Assembly: GCA_947095535.1 (NCBI GenBank)
Contig: OX352772.1
Coordinates: forward strand, 97,336,934-97,400,933
Origin: Poecilobothrus nobilitatus
Taxonomy: Eukaryota > Arthropoda > Insecta > Diptera > Dolichopodidae
Direction: 5' to 3'
DNA: 64,000 nucleotides
A program made the position numbers and the translations under genes. The number at the start of each line of letters is the position of its first letter. Position 1 is the stretch's first letter. Below the pieces are notes generated by a model. It was not told the origin of the DNA, ran no database searches, and saw only the letters and a program-made list of their open reading frames with translations. Of the stretch, positions 48,355 to 58,633 are shown in pieces.

Positions 48355-49920
48355 TGTTCAAAAAAAATATATAGAAAACCCAAATTTTTACAAAATAAAC
48401 GATAAAAGTTTAAAAAAAACAAAAATAATATAAGAAATAAATGCTGCTCCAACTAGAAGGAAAAAAATAAATTATTTAGTTTATAAGAAACAACTACTAG
48501 AAACAATCACTAAAATAAAGATAAATATAGTAAGACAATAGTACTTTTTTTAAAAAAATTTTTTTAGATCATAAAAATAATAAAAAGATGGATTACTAGA
48601 TTTTCCTTTAACTATTACACTGAGATGTATTTTTTATTTAGTATAATTTTTACATATACAATACATTTTTCTGTAAAAAATTTCTTTAATAGTTTAAAAT
48701 ATAATATAGTTTTATATTAAAAAAATTTTTTCCAAAAAGGTTTTAAAAAAATATTTTAAATAAAATATTTTAAAAATAATTTTTTTTATAAAAATAGTTG
48801 AAATATAATAAATTTTTTCTTATATATAAAATTTTTTTTTTTTTATAAAATAGTTCAAAATATAATACTTTTTTTTTTTTTTTTTTTTTTTTAATAATTA
48901 TTTTAAATAATTTTTATTACTTAATTATTTTGTTTGCGCCCAAAATAGTTTTTCTTATAATTCTTTAATATGTTTAATTGCGCTTTGCTTTAATTTATTT
49001 TTTTTAATATTCAATTTCTTTATTTGAATTTTAACTTTTCTCTCAATTCTCTCAATTATTGTATTTTTTCCATTCTGATCGTCTTAAATTTATGAAATGT
49101 GCAGAAAAGTCCTCAGTATTAGAGTTTTCTAACGACTCTATTTTTAAATCGGACATTGAAAAAAATACAATAACCTTGACAAGTGAGGTTGAATTCGTTG
49201 AGAATTGCCTCAATTTTCTCCTTGTTAAAAATAGACACTTGTTCTTGACAAGGAATCTTCTTGAGAGAGAAGAAAAATATAACTTAAATTAACTTTGCTA
49301 AGTGAGGTTGAATTCGTTGAGAATTGCCTCAATTTTCTCCTTGTTAAAAATAGATACTTGTTCTTAAACAAAGTTAAAAAAGTCTTAATTTATTTATTTT
49401 TTTTTTCTTTATGAAAATTATTTTTTGAATTTTTATTTTTTCTTTATGAAAATAATTTTTTGAATTCTTTATTTTTTCTTTATGAAAATTATTTAAAAAA
49501 TTTTTTTTTTCTTTATGAAAGTATTTATTTATTATTATATTTTTTCTTTTTTTTTTTTTGGATTATTCTTTTATAATCTTAGTTTTTTTTTTCTTAAAAA
49601 AAAATTTTATAAACTCACATGAAAATTGTACTCCTCATGACTGAGTTCATTTTCGGCACCGCCGTGATCCTCCTGGTTAACGAGACAAGTGGCTGCAACA
49701 GTGATTTTGGTGATTTTTAGTTACTGTATCACTGGTACTCCCGTTTGCTCATCCACTACTAGGGCGCCTCGTTCCTTGTCTCTTTTCCGTTTCGGGTTAA
49801 CCAGGCCAGATGCACTTGTCAGCAAAGAATCTTCTTTATGGTTTTTCACTCTACCAATATTTTAATCACTTTTTTTTATTGTTTTTCAGGTTATTGTTTA
49901 TAGTTTTTTTGACCCTTGAG
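48355..49920 (-). other. Errantivirus 5' leader (untranslated)
   Basis: Very AT-rich near gag, with T-runs. A 119-bp direct repeat (AGTGAGGTTGAATTCGTTGA at 49182 and 49301) and a GC-richer block at 49640-49870. I looked for the zinc-finger binding sites known from the gypsy insulator and did not find a convincing cluster. Confidence 0.6.
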
Positions 49921-49938
49921 GGTCCCTGCTCGGGCGTC
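49921..49938 (-). promoter_or_regulatory. Primer binding site, tRNA-Lys type
   Basis: The minus strand reads GACGCCCGAGCAGGGACC right after the 5' LTR, whose terminal T overlaps it. It resembles the complement of a lysine tRNA 3' end (TGGCGCCCGAACAGGGA-type) with two mismatches. Confidence 0.75.
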
Positions 49939-50580
49939 AGTTAATCTATTTTAAAAATAGATAATAAAAACAACGAATTTTTACAATTTAAAGGGACATA
50001 ATCCTCCTTGATTTATTAACAAATTAATAATGAATATTTTTGAATTATTCTTAGACTATTTATAATAAAAATTTTTGTTAAAAGTACAGTTTTTTCTTAT
50101 TTCTTATAAATTTAGATTAGCATTTCTTAAGAATTTAGATTATTATTACATTGATTTATCTAGATTACCATTACATTTCCTAGAACTGATAATCTAGATT
50201 TTTTTATTAAAATTGAAAATTACATTATTTCCTTGGTGGTCTAAAAAGTGTTATTCTGACTAATAAGCGGAATTTTCATCAAGCAGATATTTATGTAATA
50301 CAAATTTCGCTTATCAGACAAAACAACGTACAAAATTATTAATAACAAATTCTTATTAAAAAAATGAAAACCTACTTTCTTTTTAGAACACTTAAACATT
50401 ATCATAACCTTTAAAAAATAATAATTTTTTTTATTGTTTTTCTTTAAAGTGTCAAATTACAATTTTTTGTTCGAAAACATTTTTATTTACAATTGAGGTT
50501 CTTTATATTTTGTAGTAATTTCTTATAGTAATTTCATTCGAGTACCTGAATGCTAATTAAGCAAAATACTATGACATAAT
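49939..50580 (-). repeat. Errantivirus 5' LTR
   Basis: Starts (plus strand) AGTTAATCTATTTTAAAAAT and ends near ATGACATAAT. It differs from the 3' LTR by scattered substitutions, a small TTTCTTAT duplication near 50100, and the outermost two bases (TA for AG in element orientation). Confidence 0.92.
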
Positions 50581-50696
50581 AATTCAAGTTCAAAGAATAA
50601 AGAAAATTATTTATTTGTTATTTAAAATGTAGAATTTTGCTAGATAATTTTATTTATGGAATTTTTATATTTTAGTATTTAATATTATTAACGTGG

Positions 50697-51281
50697 TTAA
50701 CTTATATAACTTTTTTTTAATATAAGTTTTCCATTTTTTTTTGAGACATTTTCGGGTGCTAATTTTATTGTTTTATGAGGTGTAGAATTATAGTTTTTCA
50801 ACAAAGTATTTAGAATAGAAATCCATTTATAGTTGCCTTGCAAACTGAATTTTTTCCACATGGCTTTTTTTAAAGTGCGATTAAAACGTTCAACAATTGA
50901 GGCTTTCATGTCCGAGTAAGTATGATAATGATTGATTTTGTTTTTAACCATAAAGCTGTGAAATTTTGAATTAAAAAATTCCTTTCCTTGGTCCGAATGA
51001 ATATTTTTTGGGAAAGTTTTAACTTGTTTAAAAATCTTTTTTAATGCATTTAAAACATCTTCAGCATTTTTTGTTTTTACAGGTTCAGCAAATGCGTATT
51101 TAGAAAATATGTCAATTACTGTTAGCATATATTTAAATCTCTTATTAAATTTTGCGTACGGAATCTTTTCAACTAAATCAATTTGCCATGTATCATTTAA
51201 CCCTTTTTGCTGGACTTTTCTTCTAAGATATTTGCGTCTTGCTGGTCTGTGTATTTCAACTATAATTTGTTCTCTTGACAT
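50697..51281 (-). pseudogene. Polinton integrase P1, zinc/catalytic core (right of errantivirus)
   Basis: The 194-codon frame carries the retroviral-type DDE core: TWQIDLVEKIPYAKFN (first Asp), TVIDIFSKYAF, NIHSDQGKEFF (second Asp) and ASIVERFNRTLKKAMW (catalytic Glu), followed by NYNSTPHKTIKLAP. It begins MSREQIIVEIHRPARRK; the usual N-terminal zinc-finger segment is not visible. It decays after residue 190, then meets the 5' LTR; the C-terminus is at 41.0-40.67 kb. The enzyme inserts Polinton DNA into the host genome. It is close to, but clearly distinct from, the integrase at 55.5-56.2 kb. Confidence 0.9.
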
Positions 51282-51299
51282 TTTTGATTTTTATATCAT

Positions 51300-52380
51300 G
51301 TGATCAAATCGTCCCATTCTGCTTCATATTTTTCTACGTAATAGCATTCACAGGTGTCTGGACCGGAAGTTTAATTATCATAAGACCAAGGACATGAACT
51401 AAAGTGTATACCCCAAATTGAGTTAAACTTTTCTTTGTCCTTGAATTTTCCTAAATATTCTTGTAAATAAAAAATCCGTTGTTTATATTCATCTAGTAAA
51501 ATAACGGAATAAGTTTTAAGGAAATCTTCCACCGCTTTCATTGTAAGAATGAATATAAACTTATACATTTCTTCGTTTTTATACAATTTTCAAATCGGGG
51601 ATTTAAATTATGCAAATTAAGAATATAGAAGAATAATCTGTAAAGAAGTCTTCCACAGTCATTGTAAGAATGAAAATAAAATTATCAATAAAATTTAGCT
51701 AATAAGGGAAGTGGAAGACAGTTTATTCAGTTTACAGTTTATTCCTTTAACTCTGAAAAATATTATATTAAATAAATGAAACAATATTGTAAATATATAA
51801 ATAAATGAAATTTTTATTATGATTTATGTTTGTTTGTGATTATTTTAAAAAATTTTCTTTTAACATAATAGGTATTTCAAAAAATAACCTTCAATAATTA
51901 CATTGAACATTATAATAACCCTGTGGTATATATATTTCATCTTTTAATGTTAGTTGTTGTTTTTCCCGACACGTATTTATATATTTTATTACATATACTT
52001 TTACGAAATCCTCAGACTTTTTATTGTATGTTATGACTAAATTAAGAAATTCACTGATGTTTAGAAATCATTTGCATCCTCTTCATTTAAAATAAAAAAT
52101 TTTTCACCTGCGTAATAAGGTTTAACGTTTAAATAAAAATATATGGTTGTTTTGCAGGAAATATTTTTAAAAACCGACTATATACTACATTTCATTCATC
52201 ATAGTTGTAATTATAAAAAGATGTTTGGTTATTACGAATACGTTGAAATGAAATTCTTGTTTCTCAAGACTCTGAATCAAAACCAAGCGAAACTGCTAAT
52301 GTATGGTCTTTATTCAACAAATATGTATAAGATAACAGCAAGGTTTTATTATTTTCTATTTTCTTAGCAACACAGTAGTA
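51300..52380 (-). pseudogene. Decayed minus-strand ORF region upstream of integrase
   Basis: Coding-like stretches in changing frames. 51586-51371 contains AVEDFLKTYSVILLDEYKQR and FSSCPWSYDN, and then after a stop TCECYYVEKYEAEWDDLI. About 52370-52260 contains NKTLLLSYTYLLNKDHTLAV. A partly repeated segment (CATTGTAAGAATGAA at about 51539 and 51660) lies between. I do not recognise the product; position suggests a Polinton gene. Confidence 0.4.
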
Positions 52381-53173
52381 ATAATATGTACGTTCTAGGA
52401 CTGTCAAATGACGTCACATCAAATTTGACAGTTAAGGTATTATGTAATAGAAATTGGGGGTGGTATAATGGAATTGAATTTTCGTTTCTGAAAGTGAACG
52501 AAAACGATGGTCTCAGCGGAGAACTTGGGTTGGGTGCAGAAGCTGGGTCTAGAAGCTGGGGCTAGACACATATGCAATTGCTCTACAACTTTGAATAAAT
52601 ATTGACATCTCTTCTATTCAAAACAAAAATTTTTCATACACGAGTACTTCTACAAGTTATAAGTGAATTGTACGAAGTTATAGCAGGTGTCCGTAAAAAG
52701 TTGTTGAAAACAAGTACAAAGCTTTTGGAAACTGAAAAAATTTTTATAGTTTATTTTTTAACTGATAGTCTTATAGTTGTGAGAGATTAAAAAAATGTGG
52801 TTTGTTGAATTTGAAATGAAATATGTGATGAAGAAAATGAAAAATGAATTGTAGAAAAATAGAATTTCTTATCTACATACAATATAATACAAATTTTCTA
52901 TGGTTTCTTGAACTTGAAATTTGGTATGTTGAAAAACAAAAGAACAACCACCAAAAAAAAAACAAAAAAATTAAAAAACCACCATACTAATTGATAAGAA
53001 ATACTTACTGTATAAGAAATAATAATGAGATCTTTAACATTTTTAAAATTTACTTGAAAATTTAAAAATTAAAAAATTTGCGTGTGTAATACGTCTACAT
53101 AAATTTTAAAATATAAATTTAAAATGACGTCAAAGAAGATTCCTTTTTTTTAAAAAGATTATTTATATTTAAG
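52381..53173. other. AT-rich spacer with a TGACGTCA-centred inverted repeat
   Basis: CTGTCAAATGACGTCACATC followed by AAATTTGACAG at 52401-52431 makes a 9-bp stem. A second TGACGTCA lies at 53125-53132, 42 bp upstream of the next ORF. Otherwise nothing recognised. Confidence 0.5.
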
Positions 53174-53515
53174 ATGAGTAAGAAAGATGTTATAGATTTA
53201 TTCGAGTGGTTGGATGTTTTAGATTCTTTTGAAGAAATCGAGGAGCAGGAAGATAATATTTTAGATTCTTCTGAAGAGGACGAGAGTGATGACGAGCAGA
53301 TAAAAAAGAGAGTTAAGTTCAATTTAAAACCGCAGATACATATATTATACAAATGGAATACCGCGTATAAATTAGCTAGACAAAAATATTGGGAATTCAT
53401 AGCACTGGATCGCTATAGATTCAAACAAAGAATTCAAAATACCAATGATATTATATGTAAGATTCTAGATAGTAATCACTGGAAACAAATTTTTAATGAA
53501 AAATTTTCTAATTAA
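53174..53515 (+). CDS. Small acidic protein of unknown function, intact
   Basis: A 113-codon frame starting MSKKDVIDLFEWLDVLDSFE. The first 50 residues are strongly acidic (EEIEEQEDNILDSSEEDESD). They are followed by a basic patch (KKRVKFNLK) and a C-terminal half rich in aromatic and basic residues (YKWNTAYKLARQKYWEF) that ends at FSN. ATG at 53174 is preceded by TGACGTCA and GAAGATTCCTTTT. The acidic-basic layout recalls small virus or transposon accessory or regulatory proteins, but I find no known family. It opens a plus-strand cluster (53.17-55.42 kb) between two Polinton integrases and is free of frame breaks, unlike neighbouring genes. Confidence 0.55.
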   Translation: MSKKDVIDLFEWLDVLDSFEEIEEQEDNILDSSEEDESDDEQIKKRVKFNLKPQIHILYKWNTAYKLARQKYWEFIALDRYRFKQRIQNTNDIICKILDSNHWKQIFNEKFSN

Positions 53516-54001
53516 TTATAATTATAAATTAGAAATAAATAGAAAAAAAAAAAAATTTGCCTCTTTAAAATGAAAAAAATGTTTATAACTAAAATGATGT
53601 AACAGAGGATTCCTTTTATTAAAATATGTAAAAAGAAAAACAAAAATATACTACAAAGTTTTTTATCTTTTTAATATTTTCCATATTTATAATTTTTTTC
53701 TTTAAATTTCCTTACAATTTTCAATAAAATATAAAAATAACAAGAATTAATTAAATCTTCAGTGGGTAAGAATGCTAGGGCGTAGATAAAGTCTATTAGA
53801 TAAGTTTATAATTATGATATTGTGTTTAAGTTCGATCTTAGTTCTATGCTCTTACTCAGTGAAGATTTTTTTTATTTTTAACGCTTATCTACACCCAAAA
53901 TTGTAGTGTTTTTTTAATTTTATACTCAAAATTGTATAAAAGGTTAATCTTAATCTGAAAAATGTCATAACCCGATTAGATTATTAAGTAGAAGCATCAT
54001 A

Positions 54002-54727
54002 ATGTTTTGGGCTGAGAACATTCTATATGGTTATAAATATTGTATTTGTGGTCGGAAGTGGGCTTCCATCAAAATAATTCATTGGAAAATATTTCATGAT
54101 TTTTTGGAGGTTTATATAACTCTAGAGGATGGGAAAAAAATTTGTTTATTTAAAATTAGAAATGGTGAGTCATTAACTAACAAATTTGATTTATCTCCTT
54201 TGGATTGGCAACATTTAAAAATCGAAGTATATGGTGGTGATATTACCATTATTGGTAAAATAAGAGATTCAAGAAATAAAAAAAAAACAAATACCTAATC
54301 ATTTTCATACTGATTGCCCATTTGCTGAAGAAGATGATTGGGAAATGATTGAGAAGAATATTTCAAATGTACTATCAAAAGATAAGAAAAAAGGAATTAT
54401 GCAAACTATTGAATCATTGTCAATTAAAGTAAATGAATATGAAGAAAATCAAAATGAACTGAAAAAGACAATGATAAGGAAACGAATTGACGACGGAATT
54501 ATATTTATAACATCAATAGAGAATATGTATAATGAAAAAAATAATAAATCAAAAATTGGTGACGTGCTAATTTTAGAAGATTACTTGAAACTTTAAAAGA
54601 GGAATATTTAGATTATATGGAAGCTTATTCAGATGGAAGAGATAGATTTTTGTCGCTCTTTATGTACGTTTGCTCTATTATAAGTCAAGTAAAGTTTGTA
54701 CATAATAAAGAAATTTTTCAAAAATAA
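54002..54727 (+). pseudogene. Unknown gene of the 53-55 kb cluster, two frameshifts
   Basis: Block 1 (54002-54298) starts MFWAENILYGYKYCICGRK. A shift in an A10 run leads to a second block whose translation includes HTDCPFAEEDDWEMIEKNI and a charged helix (SIKVNEYEENQNELKKTM). A second shift near 54590 leads to a third block with LLETLKEEYLDYMEAYSD and FLSLFMYVCSIISQVKF. Without the shifts the frame would be about 240 codons. It has four Cys near the start but no recognised domain. Homopolymer indels suggest either real decay or sequencing error. Confidence 0.5.
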
Positions 54728-54816
54728 AAAGTATAAATTATACATTTTTAATTTCTAACAAAACATTACTGCGTTAACCTTTAAAGAAGATACATCATAC
54801 TTCCTTTTGATTAACT

Positions 54817-55416
54817 ATGAAAACATCTATATTGTTCATATTCTGTTTGTTAACTATTCAAGCAAATTCCGCTCCAATTTCTAATATTAGATTAGATGAA
54901 TCAGCGTTTGGGAGCACTTACTTTAATATACTACTTCCAAATAATGAGACCGTGAAAGTAAATTTATCAGTCCAGTTATTAAAACATGTAATTTCACCAG
55001 AATTAAACAAAGCAACAACAACAACAACAGTAGCATCAATAACTACTTTGGGAGTAGATGAGCAATTACTTAGAGATAAAACTGATTCAGTACCTCAATA
55101 TGTTTCTATAGATGAAGCTATTGAGGCTTTTAGGCAGGAATTAATTTTAAAAGAATGTAATATTGGTGGAATTATAAATAGCGAATATATATTTTACAGA
55201 CATTTTCAATCGGAATATGATAATAGTAAAGATATCCATATAAGATGTGAATATGATAGCAATTTTAAACAAAAGGCTCTCGCAATTAAATGTTTAGCAT
55301 ATCGCGAAATATTAGCAGATAGAATTTTAAGTAATGGAGAGGTGGAAACAGTTCCTATTATAGATCCAGATTATAAATCAAACTACACTGTACTTGATTT
55401 GCGATCCATAAAATAA
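54817..55416 (+). CDS. Predicted secreted protein of unknown function, intact (199 aa)
   Basis: Begins with a clear signal peptide, MKTSILFIFCLLTIQANSAP, with probable cleavage after Ala-Asn-Ser-Ala. It then has a beta-rich segment (FNILLPNNETVKVNLSVQ) with two N-glycosylation sites (NET, NLS), a Thr-rich linker (TTTTTVASITT), a helical acidic part (SIDEAIEAFRQELILKECN), and a C-terminal half with three Cys (KECN, IRCEY, IKCLA). A further NYT lies near the C-terminus. No transmembrane anchor. ATG follows AAGATACATCATACTTCCTT. It is convergent with the truncated P2 integrase (100 bp between stops). I recognise no homologue; it could be Polinton cargo or a processed host gene. Confidence 0.6.
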   Translation: MKTSILFIFCLLTIQANSAPISNIRLDESAFGSTYFNILLPNNETVKVNLSVQLLKHVISPELNKATTTTTVASITTLGVDEQLLRDKTDSVPQYVSIDEAIEAFRQELILKECNIGGIINSEYIFYRHFQSEYDNSKDIHIRCEYDSNFKQKALAIKCLAYREILADRILSNGEVETVPIIDPDYKSNYTVLDLRSIK

Positions 55417-55516
55417 AAAATATATCAAATGGAAATTTCTTAATTTATCAAAATAAAACGATATATTAAAATAATTGTAAAAAAAAAAAATTAAATAAAA
55501 TATAATATTTTTATAA

Positions 55517-56170
55517 TAAATCTTTTTTATTTATACATGAATTATGATTAGAAAAAAATCCTAACCATTTAACAAACATTTTATTATCTCTAGTTTTAAG
55601 AATTTTTTCAATCAAAAACACATGTTTTTTTTCAGTTTTTAACAATTCATATTCATAGAACCCCTTGTATGGGTTGACCTTGATAATCTTCCAGTAAATA
55701 TGTGACAGGGTTAGTGATTTGAACTTTTCTTATTTTAAATACTTCCGTTGTCCAATTTGGAGTATAACCTTTCTCAAAAACATGTTTATATTCGAACTGA
55801 ATCAGCAATTTTAAATTTGCCCGGCGGAGATAATTTTATATGATTGTATACAGTTTTAAGTAAATTATTGGCATTATGTTTATTAACATCTGATGGACGT
55901 TTCTTAATTGTTCGATGTGTAGTGTTGTTATATAGCTCAACAAGTTTTCTAATTAACTTAATCCATTTGTAATTACCATTAAAACTGAACTCTTTCCACA
56001 TCTTTTCTTTCAAAGTTCGATTAAAACGTTCTACAATAGATGCTTTTAATGTGCTAAATGTTGAATAATGATTTATTTGATATTTATTCATCAATGTTTT
56101 GAATATTTTATTAAAAAATTCTTTCCGGTCATCGGTTTGTAAATTTTGTGGTTGTGGTCTTTTGTTTCAA
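55517..56170 (-). pseudogene. Polinton integrase P2, 5'-truncated
   Basis: Lacks the N-terminal third, including the first catalytic Asp. It begins in the segment with DDRKEFFNKIFKTLM (second Asp context, where the usual HSDQGKEF reads TDDRKEF) and keeps ASIVERFNRTLKEKMW (catalytic Glu) and NNTTHRTIKKRPSDVN. After a frame change come HVFEKGYTPNWTTEVF and a chromodomain-like end with several shifts (VKWLGF context near 55570). It differs from the P1 integrase at roughly half of positions by eye, so it belongs to a separate Polinton lineage. Confidence 0.85.
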
Positions 56171-56331
56171 TTTGAATAGAATTTTGAAATAATTTCAAAA
56201 ATTTGAAATGTCTTTTTAACTCTTCATAATGCTCTTCTAGTAAAATATCCTCATACTTGATTAAAATTTGTTTAAAGAGTATCCGATTTGATGTATATCC
56301 ATTTTGGAAGTTAAATGAAAACTAACCACAA

Positions 56332-56646
56332 TTAATTCTTTGAATTCTTAATTAAATCTACTGATTGCGCTTTAGCTTCAGCGTTTTGTAGTCGTGCATT
56401 AATAAATCCAATTGGTTTTTTAACTTGAAATTCAATAAAATCATTCATTTTTGAAAATTTTTCATTTAACATAGCAGAAAATTTGATGTGGATATTCTCT
56501 AAACTATCTTGCATTTTTTCTTCTAAAATTCTCAATTTTTCTTCTGCTAATTTAATTTCTATAGACATTGCTGTCTCTGTATGTTCAAACATTTCTCCTA
56601 TGTAGTTTTTTATTAATTCTTTGTGAAAGAAAATTTGGTTATTCAC
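56332..56646 (-). CDS. Coiled-coil protein, Polinton-associated, fragment
   Basis: A 104-codon frame with long heptad-like helices: EIKLAEEKLRILEEKMQDSL and LNEKFSKMNDFIEFQVK, ending LQNAEAKAQSVDLIK. A frame change near 56650 suggests it is the C-terminal part of a longer protein whose N-terminus lies at about 56650-56830 (traces containing RKLHTEGPPG and MPLDKFGRS). It lies between the conserved minus-strand gene and integrase in P2. Similar coiled-coil proteins are found in Polintons and proposed as virion fibre or minor structural components; that link is an inference. Confidence 0.5.
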   Translation of the reverse strand: MNNQIFFHKELIKNYIGEMFEHTETAMSIEIKLAEEKLRILEEKMQDSLENIHIKFSAMLNEKFSKMNDFIEFQVKKPIGFINARLQNAEAKAQSVDLIKNSKN

Positions 56647-56856
56647 TAATGTTTGCGTTGCTGCATCATTTCCGCTAACTGGTTCTTGAACATTTGATAA
56701 AATTTTGTTATTTAAATCATAATTTCATTTGGAAGTTAATTTGAAACCATACCGGGAGGACCTTCAGTATGTAATTTTCTAGAAGTAGATGAAGTTATAC
56801 TACGTCCAAACTTATCTAGCGGCATTCTGATTTTTACTGATTGCTAATGTAAAATG

Positions 56857-57828
56857 TTATTGAATTATATTTGCTTCTCTCAATTCTTCAATTATAGATA
56901 CAATTTCATTGTTATGATTATTGTTACCAGCTGTTTGTGATGCAATTAAAAGCCTTAATCTATCAACTAACTTATTAGAATCATCAATAAATATATTGAT
57001 TTGATTGATTTGTAAAATTTAATTGAGTTCTTGGTGAAAAAGATTTAAGTAAAAAGTTAGTAAAATTTTTTTTTGAATAACTTGAAGCAGTTTTTTTATG
57101 TCTAGTGTTGTAATCATGTTCATATAATTTTCTTAATATATTCTTATATTTAAAACCTAAATTCCCTTTTATTTGTTCTAAATGATTATAATTTCTTCCA
57201 TGTGCATTTGTTTTGTTAAGTATTTGATGGTATGTACTTAAATCACTTTCAGTATAGTTTATAGGTTTTTTTTAAATATTAATTCATATAGACCATTAGT
57301 TCCTTCAAAAACTTCATTATCAATCAATATATTTTTACTAATTTCATCTATTTTGAAATTAGCATTCCCAAGTTTTCGAACATTTAATGACATATCAAAA
57401 TAGGGGCCGTATGACCTATCGAGTTCTGACTTGTTAAAAACAGGAAATTGTGAAATTGATGATTCATCACTGAAATTATCAATTGTAGATGGTGTTTTAA
57501 ATTTTATAGTATTCGGTGTTGAAGTTTTAAATTTACTGTTAGAATTACTTTTGTTGCTAGGTGTTTTAATTTCCTACATGAATGACGTCATTGATCTAGT
57601 GTTAGTATCATCATCATCAGGCGATTTAATTTCAGATTTGATAAAGTTACCTGAAAATTGTTGTTGTTGTTTAACAACATTCGTTAATTCTTTTAATGGT
57701 TTTATAATTGGGGTAAATTCTTCTTCTCGATTATTATCTTCTGATAGCTTTGCAACTTTTAAAGATTGAAATTTCTTTTTTCAACTTTTTCGAGTTTTAA
57801 TTAAATTTTTCATAAGTTGTTCATCCAT
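56857..57828 (-). pseudogene. Conserved Polinton hypothetical protein (P2), broken
   Basis: Starts MDEQLMKNLIKTRKS, with a stop and frame changes. It has a charged linker (IKPLKELTNVVKQQQQ), then the conserved block RSYGPYFDMSLNVRKLGN, ILIDNEVFEGTNGLYELIFK, and a shifted region with NAHGRNYNHLEQIKGNLGFK. It ends with the strongly conserved DDSNKLVDRLRLLIASQTAG and NEIVSIIEELREANII. This C-terminal phrase is, from memory, characteristic of a protein repeatedly found in insect Polinton-related sequences. Its biochemical role is unknown. It is transcribed with ATPase and integrase on the minus strand. Confidence 0.7.
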
Positions 57829-57964
57829 TTTTAAATATTAACTGATCTGGTTAATTATTAACTGCAAATTATCAACTTAACTGCTCTGTTGCTAACTGCT
57901 AACTGCTAAAAGACCTGTACAGTTAGTAACTGTACAGGTGCTGACGGACCTATTCTCTTGATTA

Positions 57965-58633
57965 CTAAAATTTAGCAACTGTATCAAAATTTTTTCTATA
58001 GCGACCATTGTTTAAACTGCTATCTTTATCAATTAATAGAAAACCATAATTATCATTCCAGCAGCATGCACTCAATTTTTTAAAATCAATGTAAGACATA
58101 TCAGAATTTACATTATCGTTATAGATATGTTTTAAATTTAAATCATCTTGCTTGAATATAAGCAAAAAGTTTGCATTATCTCTAACTAAATGCTTTGGAA
58201 TTTTTGTATAGGATTGACATAAATAGAAGCTATCTACTCCTTGAAGACGTCCCATACAAAAATAGGCTCTTATGTTATATTGCTTATCGTAAGCTACGTC
58301 ATCAAATATAAATATTGAGTTTGGTTGAGAGTCTGATGTGTTAATTACATCAACATTATTTGAAAATTCATTATATCCCATTCCTTTGATTGGCTTTATT
58401 ACTTTTTTTAAATATTCATATTTAGGTTGATGCAATGATTTTGAGTAAATATACATATTTTGAAATTTAAGCCCTTTTGGAACTAGCAGCATACTCATCA
58501 TAGCATTTGGCGGTCCAACTATTAATCCTCTTATACTATTTGGAAAGAATTCTCCATGTTTATTTATTGTTTTCTTAGAATTTTGATCAAAATTTTTTAC
58601 TTTTATCGCGTTATCTACTTTTGTAAATTTCAT
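57965..58633 (-). pseudogene. Polinton FtsK/HerA-type packaging ATPase (P2) with damaged Walker A
   Basis: A 222-codon frame, open from ATG 58633, shorter than usual. Around residue 35 GLIVGPPNAMMSML is seen where family members have G-P-P-x-x-G-K-T/S before the hydrophobic helix, so the lysine-containing part of the P-loop seems to be deleted in frame. Walker B is SIFIFDDVAYD. The sensor-like QSYTKIPKHLVRDNANFL and the C-terminal KQDDLNLKHIYNDNV are kept. Live enzymes pump DNA into capsids. The start is 100 bp from the divergent phospholipase-domain gene, indicating a shared promoter region at 58634-58733. ATPase activity of this copy is unlikely. Confidence 0.85.

Larger units (their letters stand above)
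41017..50580 (-). mobile_element. Ty3/gypsy errantivirus (endogenous retrovirus-like LTR element)
   Basis: About 9.56 kb, minus strand. LTRs at 41017-41655 (3') and 49939-50580 (5') are close relatives with scattered substitutions and small indels. In element orientation they start AGTTATGTCATAG (3' LTR) and end GATTAACT, as in errantiviruses (AGT...ACT). The primer site matches tRNA-Lys (49921-49938). Order gag, pol (PR-RT-RH-IN), env. gag, pol and env all carry frameshifts or stops. The left flank is TATA, the usual errantivirus target, but the right flank is altered so no clean duplication is seen. It is inserted in the Polinton P1 integrase gene. Confidence 0.93.

Noticed and set aside
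48355..49920. gypsy-type insulator (zinc-finger binding site cluster)
   Set aside because: No convincing repeated TGCATA-containing sites in the leader.
57431..57769. 112-codon plus-strand frame
   Set aside because: Antisense to the conserved minus-strand Polinton gene, which shows recognisable motifs.
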